DNA of 64,000 bases from Monocercomonoides exilis (taxonomy: Eukaryota; Preaxostyla; Oxymonadida; Polymastigidae), in contig LSRY02000045.1 in NCBI GenBank assembly GCA_001643675.2, positions 1-64,000 on the forward strand, in the 5' to 3' direction. The notes under the pieces were generated by a model. That model was not told the DNA's origin. It did not search any database and saw nothing but the letters and a program-made list of their open reading frames with translations. Positions 54,170 through 64,000 of this stretch are shown here, piece by piece (positions within the stretch are counted from its first letter, which is position 1; each line of letters starts with the position of its first letter). The translations under genes and the position numbers were made by a program.

Positions 54170-57122
54170 TTATCTGTGCTTCTGAATAGGAATGAAAGAC
54201 GAGGCCTGATGATGAATTTGACGGGTGCTGAATGAAAGAGAAGGAGATGAAGATAGAGCAGGAAGTGAGAGAAGAGAAAGAGAGCCAGGAGAAGCAGAAT
54301 TAGCAGAAGATGGATGTACAGCTTGAGAAAAGAGGGAAGGAGATTGAGATGTTCTGAGAGAAGGAAAAGATTGTTGTTGGATGTTCATAAACAAGGACGA
54401 ATTGACAAGTGATGAAGTACAATGAGAAAGAGGATGAAGAGCAATATTTGTATTTGCAGCAAAATCAGCAGCTGAATCAAAAGGCGCAACAAAATTGAGT
54501 GTAGGGTATTTCTGCATCAGATCCATCGCCATTGAATTCTGCGACATGAAGAAAGACACCAACTTTGAGAACGACAGGCATCTCTTCGTCCAGGAACACT
54601 GCTCTGATTGAATGTTCTTATCCCTTTCTCCTTCTGAAACAGCAGAGGTGATCCTTTCCCTGCTCCTTTCCTTCCCTTTCTGTGTGTTTCTTCTGCTTCC
54701 TCTTTGTCTGGCCACCAGCCTTTCTACTTCATCCCCATTCCTCTTCGCAGATCCGCCCTGCTCTGCCTCAGCCCACTCTTCAGCGCACTCATCTGATCCA
54801 GCTGCGTTCTTGTCTGCCTCGAGTCGACTGCTGCATACACAGGCACTTTCATCATCTTCCACACAAATTGCCCATTTTCCTCGCTTTTAATGCGAACATA
54901 GCGGCAAGACACATCCAGTTCATCGCTCAAAGCTTCAAAGTCAGAATTAGCAAGGTTATTCAATATGCAGTCCAATTTCCGCTCTCTTGTTAAAAATGGC
55001 GTTTTGCTTTCTTTCGCCTCTTGTTGAGCCTCACTTGCCATTTAATTCTCCTTCTGGTTGGTCGGCGTGCCTGTCTCAAGGTGTGGTTGTAGTATTCCTT
55101 GGATGCTGCTAAACAGATTCTTGTCCTTTTCCTCTATCTTCTTCACCAATTTCTCCATTTTTCTGCGCTCTCGCTCTTCTTTCTCATTCCTCTTCTTCTG
55201 TGTCTCCTGCAATTTCATCAGCAGAAGCTGTTTTATTCTCTGATCATAAGATTTCAATGAATTATATGCAATCTTCGCCTCTTCATCGTCCACTTTCCCT
55301 TTTTCATTCTGAAATTCATCTTGCATTACCTTTGTCACTTCTTTGTTCAAATCCTTCATCCTCATCACACCCAACGTCACCCCTCCTTCTCCTCCAACAA
55401 CAACAACTGTTGATGGAAGCGTTATTGGTGCACCAACAGCTCCTCTCCCCATCTCCATCTCTTGGCTGGACACAATCAACGCTCTCCCTCCAACTCCTCT
55501 TCATCCACCGTCCATTCGCTTCCCTCGTGTAAAGTGTATCGTTCCAAAGTCACCTCCTCCGGAAGAATATTGTTTAGGCTGTGGAGAATGTGATAGCGTT
55601 GGAGACGGAATTGTTGTTCTGTTACTGCTGCTGCTTCTGTTTTTGCTTGGATTGTTATGAAAGAGGCTCTGGTTTTGGCTCATTTGAATGCGTTTCGTCT
55701 TTTTTGCCGTTTCTTATTGATTCTTTTGCGTTTGTATTCTTTTCTGCTTCTTTTTTATTGTCTTTGCTTTTCAAGCAACTTCTTTGCGGTTGTTCATTGA
55801 ATCATCCAAAATTGCTTTTTGATTTTCGTCTTTTCCTTCATCTGTATTGCCTTCAACTTCTTCCCTGTTTCCATTTCCATTTCCAGAATTTGTTGCTTCT
55901 TTCTCTTCTTTCTCACATTCTTTATCATCTCCTTCATTTTTTGCAGCATTCCCACTCATTCCTGATCTTTTTATAGATTCATCAATCGGCGTCGGAGAAA
56001 GCAGCAAGTTTGGTCTGACCATCAAAAGCACTTCGTTCACAACAGAATCACGTTGATGCTCAAGCGCCTGATAATACTTTCGCATCAACCTCTGTTTCTC
56101 TCTCCGTTTGTACCTCTTCTCTCTTCTCTCTTCTTCATCACTGATGATGGAGCTGTCGTAAAGGCATTCGCTTTCTTCATTTCACTTCGGTTCCTTTAAA
56201 GAATTTCTTCTGATCAGTGAATAATTCTCGTTTTCTTTTGCTTTCACTTTATTTTCTTTTTCATCATCATTGTTATCTCCTTCATTAGCAGGCTTCAATA
56301 CCTTCCTCAACTTAATTTGTCCTCTTATCCTTCGCTCTCTCTCTTTCTCTCTTCCTCTTCTCCAAATCCTCCGCATTCCGCTCCACCATCCGAAACTCTG
56401 CAAACAGCGGAAGCGCCTCAAATACATCGGGAGGGAGAACAAAATATTGTCTTTTCCTTCTTCTTCCGAACTGCTGCCTCATCCTCCTCATCTGCTGCTC
56501 TTCGCTTGTCAGAAATCTGTTTCTAGAAAAGCGCAGCAACGAAGAAGAAGAAGAAGAAGAAAGAACGTGAGGCACCAGAAGCAGCAGCCACTTGTGCACA
56601 GCGGTTGAGATAGCATCTGCGGAGGAGAGGATGCATTGCTCTTATGCGGCGAGCCATAGCAATTTCAGAGCGATGAGGTGGTTTGGGGTGGAGAGAGAGG
56701 TCAGTTACTGCTAGAGAAGATGGAGAAGATGGAGAAGATGGAGAGGAGGAAGAAGAAGTTGAAGGAGATGATTGAGGAAGAGAAAGAAAAGATTCATTGG
56801 ACAATGAAGAAGGAGATGTGCCTGTTCCTGTGCCAACACCAGCAATTGAATGTGTCAAAAAGGTTTGCGTTGAATTTTGATTGCTTTTTCTCTGTCTTTG
56901 TCTTCGAGGCACATAAGATGGATTCTGCAGAGTTGCTTCTTGTGGCGGAAGGTTCACAGGAAGATGCAGACGCGGCGCATGTATTCTTTTGAATTCTTCG
57001 ATGATTTCATCAATTTCTGCTTTTTCTGCTATTTCTTGTGATGAATTCACTTCTGACTGTACGGATGAAGAGGAAGATGAAGAAAAATATGATGATGATG
57101 ATGATTTCCGTATTGATGTCAA
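54170..57122 (-). pseudogene. Ser- and charge-rich gene, frameshifts plus C-to-T stops
   Basis: 57122 to about 56560 reads Ser-rich sequence, then IIEEFKRIHAPRLHLPVNLP, NPSYVPRRQRQRKSNQNSTQ and ARRIRAMHPLLRRCYLNRC. After a shift in a (TTC)n run it continues RFSRNRFLTSEEQQMRRMRQ and PPDVFEALPLFAEFRMVERN, then shifts again in an AG run. From about 56400 to 54724 a single frame of roughly 560 codons holds throughout, broken only by TGA (56182-56184), TGA (55771-55773), TAA (55714-55716), TGA (55501-55503) and TAA (55042-55044). It includes long coils such as LVKKIEEKDKNLFSSIQGIL and the segment KLDCILNNLANSDFEALSDE. One more shift leads to the Ser-rich end at 54170. All five stops become Arg or Gln if reversed by one transition. 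The family is not recognised. Confidence 0.5.
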
Positions 57123-57556
57123 TGATAACGCTTATTTCTATGACTATGCCTGTTCTACTTCATTTGTCTGTTTCTATCTCATAAACATTCGCACACCGGA
57201 AACACACATTCTTCTGTCAAATCGTCTGTCATTGGAATAATCTGCAACCAAATGCCGAAGGCTCTCGTTTTCGCTGATTGGAGCTAAGGAGTGGCAGAAG
57301 CGATGATTTGATGCAAGAGCAGCTTCAGAACAGAATTTGGCGTAGAAGAAGAGGCTGAAGAAGAAAGTGTTGATATTTCATCTGCATTGCTCCACATCTC
57401 TTTGTCTTCATCTTCAGTCTTTTCAATTTCTCTTCCTTCTTTTTCACTTTTTCTCTCTCCTTCTCTCTTCCTCCTTCTTTCTCTAAATAACCTCCATATC
57501 ATTAATGAATTTCTCATTTGGGAACAATAATTTCTTCAACTCATCATCCGACGCTG

Positions 57557-57628
57557 CTGTTAGCAATATAAAATAAATGATACAAAAGACTCCATTTTTC
57601 TGTCTATTGTCTTTTTGTTAATAAATAC
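57557..57628 (-). other. Intron, 72 bp, GT-AG
   Basis: The donor GTATTT and the acceptor end TTGCTAACAG delimit 72 bp that is AT-rich and stop-containing, inside otherwise coding sequence. Removal joins SST and AASDDELKK in frame. The CTAAC branch-like word lies directly against the AG, as in the combined branch/acceptor motifs of some metamonads. Confidence 0.55.
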
Positions 57629-58736
57629 CTGTGCTTGAAACGCCCAGCAGCGGTGGTGCAAAGTTTGGAGAGAGGAAGGAAGAGACGACGTTATTGATTA
57701 AGGAATGCGCTTCAGGCGTGAAAACATATGAATACGATGGGAAGAATTGAGCGATCTGTTCATTGATGTTCTTTTGGTGGAAGGAGGTTCTTGTAAAAGA
57801 AGAAGAACGTTGGGATGAGTTGGAAGATGTTGAAGATCTGCAAAAATCCACATATTGATGGCTCGTGGCAGCTCTGGTTGTGCTTGTGATGTTACACAAA
57901 AAAGATGTTCTATCTGCCTAGGATATTTGAGGCAAGGGAGCTTTTGGTGGAAGCTGAATCATTTATTGAGGCAAAGTGAGAAAGAAGAGAGGAGGAGAAG
58001 GAGATCTGTGGTGTTTGAATGGAGTGTCATTCACAGAAGATAAGGAGTGACATTGAAAGAGGAGTACTTTTATTGGAAAGAGAAGATAATTCTTGCTTTT
58101 TGAGAAGCGCACATGACTAACTCGATCATGGAAACTACAAAGCGGTTTGTGAATGAATGATTTGAGAAGGAAGAAGAAGAAGAAGGCATTGACGACGAAG
58201 AGAAGAAATGTTTAGTGGTCTGTGAGAAGAGGAAGTCTCGTTTCATGTGGAATGAACAGTCAGCTGCAACACAGAGACAATAGTGGAAGCCAAATGCGCA
58301 GAAGAGTGTTCCTGGTTCATTCTTTTTCATCAGCTCTGATTCCAATGATGATAGAAATGATGTGAAGCGGTTGTGGTTTAGACACAGTGCTCAAACTTAG
58401 AAAAAGAATCTGTATAAAAAAACATGAAAAGGGATAGTTCATCAGTTTATGTATCAATTAATTGAAAAAAATTAAAATAAGAGTTTGAAAAAATAAAAAA
58501 TAGAAAAACAAGAAATACGATAAAAACAATAATAACAATAATCAAAAAAAATTTCAAACCTTATTAAATGATGAATTGCTCTTTCATCGTATCTTGTATA
58601 GAGCTTATTAGCAATTGTTTGAATGAGTCCAATCTGACTGGAAAGATTGAATGAATCGGTGATTTTCATGCAGATGTGACACATACAAAAAATTCGATGA
58701 AGATTGAAAATAAGCACATTCACAAAATGGACGTTG

Positions 58737-58874
58737 CTGTCAACACACATAAAAAAGATGAAGTTCATAATAAATGATGGAAAAAAGTTCAGAAAATTTC
58801 AAAAATTCAAAAATACATTAAAAAATAAACACACAATAATTCTTTGTTATTATTAAAAGAAAATTTCAACTCAC
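58737..58874 (-). other. Intron, 138 bp, GT-AG
   Basis: The donor GTGAGT and acceptor TTGACAG bound an AT-rich 138-bp piece with many stops. Splicing joins a phase-2 donor to C-AAC-GTC and gives an open reading across the junction (SDVV|NVHFVNV). Confidence 0.55.
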
Positions 58875-59331
58875 ACCACATCGCTTCAGATCTTCTCCAT
58901 TGCAAAAGTAGATCCGTCTGGAACTCTTTTCTTTTCTCTCGCTGAGTTAAGAATCTCCTCAACCTCCTTCACCATCTCCGCTTTCCTGACTTATCTCTTC
59001 TTCGAGAAATCTGGCAACATTGAATGGAAAAACTCAATTTCCGCGATAATTGCTGTATTCACTTGCTGTTCTTGCAAAGCTTGCTGCTCTGCGCTCGCTC
59101 AACTTCGACTCTTCTCCAAACTCCTCCAATGATATAAATTATGTCTTTTTTTCGATCGCAATCTTCTTTGGCCGTATGATATTCTTTTTTGTCAGCGTTT
59201 CTGCCCCATTTGACACAAACAGCGAAGAATCCAACGCAGACAAATTGATCCCACTGATGTTTCCATTTCCCCCTCTTCCTCTGCTGCTTCTTCCACATTC
59301 ATCAGTAACTGGTCTGCGTGTTGTGACTCAA

Positions 59332-59676
59332 TTATAACCTCACGAAGCTTACACATTCTCTTCTGTTGTATCCTCCCAGGCTGCGCGGATAACAGTGCAG
59401 GTTTAAGAACTTTGCAAGGGGGTCCGCACCTAAAATGAGCAGGTCGTTCGTCGCCCACTTCTCATCGACAGAGAGTCTGCCGTCATAAACAATCCAGTTC
59501 TCGTTTAGCAAATAGAAGAGGTTCGTGTCCACGTACCGCACCGCACACAAAATATACAGCGCGCAATCGCTGCTAACCTGAGGAATCTCAGCGGTCCGCT
59601 CCTGCTCTTGCTGCTGTTGCCTCTGGAACAAATTCATAGCGTGCTGTGGATCGGACGAAGGCTGTGGGGCAAGCAC
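59332..59676 (-). pseudogene. Conserved-looking protein piece, unrecognised
   Basis: A 114-codon minus frame with a strong coding look: MNLFQRQQQQEQERTAEIPQ, then SDCALYILCAVRYVDTNLFY, NENWIVYDGRLSVDEKWATN and ADPLAKFLNLHCYPRSLGGY. The TTG that opens it is not a proper start. Beyond the frame's end another frame continues MCKLREVIIESQHADQLLMN and NVEEAAEEEGEMETSVG, so a shift near 59345-59365 splits the gene. It probably belongs with 57284-59330. Confidence 0.4.
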
Positions 59677-59695
59677 AAGAGAAGAGAAATCGCAG

Positions 59696-60335
59696 TTAAC
59701 ATGCTGAGTATTCTTCGCATAAAGTGCATATGGAAGATGTTGACCTTCTCCTCTTTGTCATCTGCCTCGTCCCGCTTGTCAAACATCCTTTAAACCACAG
59801 ACACTCTTGACGCCATTCCTCTCCTCCTTTCCTCAGGACTCTTATTCCTTGTTCCTCATTCTTCTTCTCCTTCAGGAGCGATTGCAGATGGCAGATCTTG
59901 TCCAAGTTTTTGTTCTTTGTTTCCTCAAATCGCATCTACTTCAGCTGAATACGATTTGTGACTGGAATAAATGATAAATCCTTTTGCTTCATCCTTCCAT
60001 TTAGACTCCTCAACCATCTGTGCCTTTGTGAAATTTTTCTGTTTCTTTTCTTTTCTTTTCTTTTCTTTTTTTTCTGCCCCTCTTTTTCGTTCTCAATCTC
60101 TTTTTCTGTTGCTCCTTCCACTTCCTCGTTTTCCCAAACCTGTTCCATTGCCTTCCTCTTGCTCCTCTTCTTTCCTTTCTTCAGGACCCTCAGAGCATGA
60201 ATCTCTGGAAGAACCTGTTTCAAACATAATATCAAATTCACGAGTTCCGATGAACTGCTGTTCGATTAGCTCGTGTCTTTGGTTTTGATCTATTCAAGCA
60301 GCTCCATCTTCCGCTCATCTCCTGTTGAGAAGATG
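59696..60335 (-). pseudogene. Basic coiled-coil remnant with three TAR stops
   Basis: After an acceptor-like TCTTCTCAACAG (about 60330-60341) one frame runs about 210 codons: GDERKMELLE, TAG (60290-60292), IKTKDTS, TAA (60266-60268), SSSSELVNLILCLKQVLPEI, a long Lys/Glu/Arg segment, IPVTNRIQLK, TAG (59936-59938), MRFEETKNKNLDKICHLQSL, to SLLKEKKNEEQGIRVLR. Gln fits at all three stops. A competing frame is also nearly open but contains TGA. The (TTTTC)n run at about 60045-60070 lies inside. Product unrecognised. Confidence 0.42.
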
Positions 60336-60340
60336 ATAAC

Positions 60341-60941
60341 ACTATTATGCAACAAATGAAACTTATACAAAAAAGACATTATTACAACCATGACGAAAAT
60401 TGCGGGAAAAAATTAAAAAATAATAAATCGAAAGGAAAAAGAAGAATACGAAGATGATGCTTGCGAAGATTATTGGCAATTCAATAGCATTACTTTCATA
60501 TTAAATTACAAAGGCAATTATCATCAACTGAACGAAATATTTGAAAATTGATTTATCTTATATTTTTTCAAAAAAATTTATTAATTGAAAAGATCATGGC
60601 GTTTTTGGCATTTCAAATTTTTGCTCAAAACATCATTATATTAAACTATCAGCTCATTAAGCATAGAATATGCGACTTTCAATGTTGACCAAAATGCACA
60701 AATAATTTGGTTTTTTTAAGATCATTAATTTTGAATATTCTATTTAATTTTATTTTTTTTTTTGTTTTTTTTTATTTATTTTTAATTATTTTATAATTAA
60801 CTTTTTGTTATTTTTATCGAATGATTCAAATGAATTTCTTTTTTTCTATTTCTTTTTTTTTTATTTTTTTATTAATTTTTGTTATAAAAACTGAAGTGAG
60901 AAAAAACTAGCATTAGCAATAAATTTGAAGTGTGAAATATG
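60341..60941. other. AT-rich intergenic region
   Basis: Very AT-rich, with T runs of 8-10 bases near 60745-60870, between the 3' end of the protease gene and the next remnant. No gene. Confidence 0.6.
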
Positions 60942-63900
60942 TCACATGACTTTTTTATAAAAAGAAAGTGAAGGTTTCCAATTTTCTTGTGACATTAAAA
61001 TCCAGTATTCCTCCCATTTGTCTGGAATTATTTCTGACACGCTATTATCATTGCACTCCAAAAAAATTGAAGAATATGACGGTCTTTTCACATCCTTTTT
61101 GACAATCGCAATAAAATGACCTTGCTCGTATATTGCTGTTGAGTGAATTATGCAACCAACCAAATCATAAACGATAGATCGCTCAATATCCTTCAAAATC
61201 AGATCCCTTTCTTCCTTGAACTTAAATGGGTTTTTTATTTCCATGTCATTCGGTCCCGGTCCCTTTTCAACAAACACAATCGATTTTGGAGGTGCGACAA
61301 CCCTGAAAGATTCATTGACATTATGATTAATTGTAAGAATATCTGGAAATGATACAAAACGCACGAAAGGAATACAGGGTTTGTCCGTTTCACACCTATT
61401 ACACCTTCGATTTCGTTGTTCTGTGATAAGATTAATGTTTGTTAGTAATTTTAACAGGCCTCCGATAATGTCAGATCCATTTATTGTGAAATAATACCTC
61501 GTTTCACGATTCGAGACTAAGAAATTTTCACAATGAGTGCATTCACGAACGTTTTGGCTGTAGATTGAAAACATATGATAGATTTTATTCTTTTTATCCG
61601 ACAACATATCCAACATTTTGTCAAAAACATCAGTCAGTTTTTGTGCCACATTTCTTGGTCCAATTTTCAATTCGTAAAAGTTCCATATAACTGTTCCATT
61701 CCAAACTTTGCTGTTCTTTTTTGACTTCCGGAGCATTTCGAATAATTGAATGAACTCTGCTTGTTCATCGTTCATCATTGCAACTTGATTGCTGTTAATG
61801 TCAAGTGCAGCGAAACATTGACAAACAGAAGATAATGAACAGACACTTCCTGTGTTCACAAGCCCTCTTTTCGACTCCAATTGTTGCAACACACATGAAC
61901 GTGATTTCTCTTCGATTTCATCATCCCGTTTAAGTGTATATGAAAAAGGTTTTAATAGTTCGTTTGAATCTTTCTTTCTTTTCTCAATATTTTCTTCAGC
62001 TTCAAAATGAAAATTATTAAGATAATCAACTATTCTATCAATTGAAGAAGATGGAGAAATTGTCTTTTCTATTGGGACAGTTGGTGGTTGTGAGAAAGAT
62101 GATTGTTCTGGAGCAAATGATGGAGAATTCTGCAGAGAGGACAAAGAAAAATTATGATATGCGTTAGATGTTGAATTTTTCGCGTTTAAAAACAGCAGTG
62201 ATGATTGTGGTGAGTTTCCTGAAGGTGATGAAGAATTTGAATCAAAAGGAGAAGATGCTGTGAATGCTACTGAAGTTGGGGAAGAAGAGAACGCAAAAAG
62301 CGATTCTTGAATAACTGTTTGAGAGGTTCTTGTGGATTTTTCATTTTGGAATGGAGTCTTCATAGAACATTCTGATAAATGAAATGAACCGTCTTCAGTT
62401 GCTGAAAAGGGAGAGGAGGGAGGGGAGGGAGGGGAGGGAGATGAGGGAGATGAGGGAGATGAGGGAGATGAGGAAGAGGATGAGGAAGAGGAAGAGGAAG
62501 AAAAAGAGGAAGAGGAAGAGGAAGAGGAAGAGGAAGAAAAGAGGAAGAGGAAGAGGAAGAGGAAGAGGAAGAGGAAGAGGGAGAGGGAGAGGAAGAGGAA
62601 GAGGAAGAGGAAGAGGAAGAGGAAGAGGAAGAGGAAGAGGAAGAGGAAGAGGAAGAGGAAGAGGAAGAGGAAGAGGGAGAGGGAGAGGAAGAGGAAGAGG
62701 AAGAGGAAGAGGAAGAGGGAGAGGGAGAGGGAGAGGAAGAGGAAGAGGAAGAGGAAGAGGGAGAGGGAGAGGAAGAGGGAGAGGGAGAGGAAGAGGGAGA
62801 GGAAGAGGAAGAGGGAGAGGGAGAGGAAGAGGAAGAAGATGAAGAAGTGTGAGGCGGTTCAGAAGAAGAAGAGAAAAAAGATAAAGAAATAAGATCTTTT
62901 TGTGTGGATGGTAAAGTTTGGTGAAGTTGCAATGAAGAAGAGGAAGGTGAAGGGGAACAAGAAGAGGAGGAGGAGGATACAGAAGAAGATGATGAAGTAA
63001 TAAATGAATAATTAGGAATAGAATTAAAAGAAGGAGGAGGAGAAGAAGAAGAAGAGGAAGAAAAGGATAATGAGGAAGAGGAAGAGGAAGATGATGATAA
63101 CAGAGGCAAAGGAGGAAGTGCAGAAGTTGATGATGCTTGGATAGAAGTTGAAGTTGAAACATCTTCTGCAGCCGGTGATGAGGAAGGAGACAGAGAAGAA
63201 GGCTGAGCTGAAGTTGTTGTTGCTGAGGAAGCTGATGCAAAAGGAGAGGATGAGGAGGAAGAAGAATTGATCTCATTTTTCAATGAAGAAGTGTTCGCAT
63301 GAGAATGATATGATACATTGGAAAGATCACTTTCAGAGTTAATATTGCTCACGTTAGGCGGAGGAAATGAGCGATCAACTGAAGCAGATAATGATGAGGA
63401 GAAGATAAGTGGTGTTCCAAGTGAAGAAGAAGAGGAAGAAGATAAAAAAGGACAAGATGAAGAGGAAGTGGAAGAAGATGAATTGCGTTCAAGGGATGCG
63501 GGGAAAGGGGATGAAGATGGGGGAGAAGAGACATCGGGTACGGAAATGATGTGGAAAGAGGAGATGTTGGTGAAGGAGTTGGGTGAGGAAGAAGAAGAGG
63601 AGCAATGCAATGAAGAAGATAACAATGGCTGAGAAGGATTTGAAGCCGAAGAGTTATTATCATTTGATGATGACGGAAAGTTTGACATCATTGATTGATC
63701 AGTATTATTCTTCAATTGTGGCAATGTTGAATGAATGAATGAAGAACTCGACGTGAATGAAGAAAATGAGCTTGTTGATGTATTTCCCAGTGGAGATGCA
63801 ACTGATGAAACTGGAACAGAAAAGGAAGGAGACGAGATATTTTTTGTTGAAAGATTATTGAACAAATTGGTCGGTTTTGTCTCTGTTTGAGAAAACTCAT

Positions 63901-64000
63901 GAAAAAGTGATGATGTTGATGGCAAAGGAAGAGAAGCACTTGATGAAGAATGCGCTAAAGAGGAAGAAGTGTTCATTGAAGAAATAGGAGCAAAGGAGGA
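60942..64000 (-). CDS. Ubiquitin-specific-protease-like gene, 5' partial, one frameshift
   Basis: The frame 62363-60942 (473 codons from a possible ATG) holds a USP-type (peptidase C19) domain. The Cys box RGLVNTGSVCSLSSVCQC has its Cys at about residue 176 and is degenerate against the usual G-N-T-C-Y-x-N-S. Two zinc-type pairs follow, CTHC at about 275 and CNRC plus a nearby C at about 323. The His box YEQGHFIAIVKKD lies at about 414, and an Asp candidate in CNDNSVSEIIP at about 439. All three catalytic positions are thus present. Expected role: removal of ubiquitin, probably cytoplasmic or nuclear. The frame stays open upstream of the ATG as Ser/Pro, while 63976-62360 is a long Ser-rich tract in another frame. 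One base lost in the GAAGAG repeat at about 62534-62542 explains the switch, so they are most likely one gene. It remains open to the window edge, so the true start is outside. Confidence 0.75.
62466..62850. repeat. (GAAGAG)n-type hexanucleotide microsatellite
   Basis: A run of some 380 bases of GAAGAG with scattered GAGGGA variants, purine on the plus strand. On the minus strand it encodes poly-Ser with Ser-Pro (TCT-TCC) in the protease gene. One irregular unit at about 62534-62542 (GAAGAAAAGAGG, one base short) shifts the frame; another at about 62488-62500 changes bases without shifting it. Such tracts expand and contract readily and are also prone to assembly error. Confidence 0.95.

Larger units (their letters stand above)
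57284..59330 (-). pseudogene. Intron-containing gene remnant
   Basis: Pieces in order: NISGINLSALDSSLFVSNGA and KKNIIRPKKIAIEKKT with TAA at 59139-59141; SLEEFGEESKLSERRAASFA; then RKAEMVKEVEEILNSAREKK and PDGSTFAMEKI with TGA at 58886-58888. A clean intron (58874-58737) joins SDVV to NVHFVNVLIFNLHRIF. Next come SQIGLIQTIANKLYTRYDER, then TLFCAFGFHYCLCVAADCSF, NRFVVSMIELVMCASQKAR and NINEQIAQFFPSYSYVFTPE. A second intron (57628-57557) joins LGVSST to AASDDELKKLLFPNEKFIND, and the gene ends at 57284 after one further shift. The helical, hydrophobic middle could be HEAT-like, but I cannot name it. Confidence 0.45.

Noticed and set aside
60942-62363. Treating the 473-codon protease frame as a complete gene starting at its ATG
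   Set aside because: The same frame is open upstream of that ATG through Ser/Pro codons into the repeat, and the Ser-rich frame beyond fits as its N-terminus after a one-base correction; the ATG is probably internal.
62384-62842. 152-codon plus-strand Arg/Gly/Lys frame
   Set aside because: A direct reading of the GAAGAG/GAGGGA microsatellite; it carries no information beyond the repeat.
62395-63276. 293-codon minus frame made of Leu/Pro
   Set aside because: The out-of-phase reading of the same microsatellite and of the Ser-rich tract of the protease gene.

Overview
The window looks like nuclear DNA of an anaerobic flagellate of the oxymonad/Preaxostyla type (Monocercomonoides or Blattamonas are the nearest comparison I can offer). 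The reasons are AT-rich spacers around much less AT-rich coding sequence, very serine-rich proteins, a few GT-AG introns, and above all a family of secreted or membrane proteins with parallel beta-helix (pectin-lyase-like) repeats. In the largest member these repeats are joined through one membrane helix to a kinase-like tail. I could run no search, so the organism is an inference. One 12.9-kb frame contains no TAA, TAG or TGA, so the standard genetic code applies to it.

Layout. 1-6540 and about 11655-18270 are the two arms of a large imperfect inverted repeat (palindrome) around a spacer of about 5.1 kb. The inner part of the arms (about 2600-6245 and 12025-15650) is nearly identical; the parts on either side of it are clearly older. 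Each arm carries the same broken copy of a beta-helix gene (3306-4755 and 13515-14962). The spacer holds AT-rich DNA plus a worn coding relic (8474-10770) that includes a protein-kinase-like catalytic-loop motif. 18.3-20.6 kb has a possible cyclic-nucleotide-binding relic and simple repeats. 20597-22432 is a third, longer beta-helix copy, still open but cut at both ends.

23876-36802 (minus) is the centrepiece: an intact, intronless 4,308-residue protein with a signal peptide, seven repeated beta-helix modules, a transmembrane helix and a C-terminal kinase-like domain lacking the catalytic motifs, so probably a receptor pseudokinase. From about 37.8 to 60.3 kb the DNA is a patchwork of AT-rich spacers and gene remnants on both strands. 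These are coding-looking frames broken by a few frameshifts and by stops which nearly all lie one C-to-T (or G-to-A) change from Gln, Arg or Trp codons. Two are pieces of the beta-helix/kinase family (43246-43714 and 53281-53538). The right end (60942 to the window edge, minus) is a ubiquitin-specific-protease-like gene with a long Ser-rich N-terminus, split by a one-base frameshift inside a hexanucleotide repeat; its start lies outside the window.

My overall reading is one very large live surface-receptor gene and one probable deubiquitinase in a landscape of duplicated and decaying genes, several of them from the same receptor family. I found no tRNA, rRNA, CRISPR array or recognisable transposase or reverse transcriptase.
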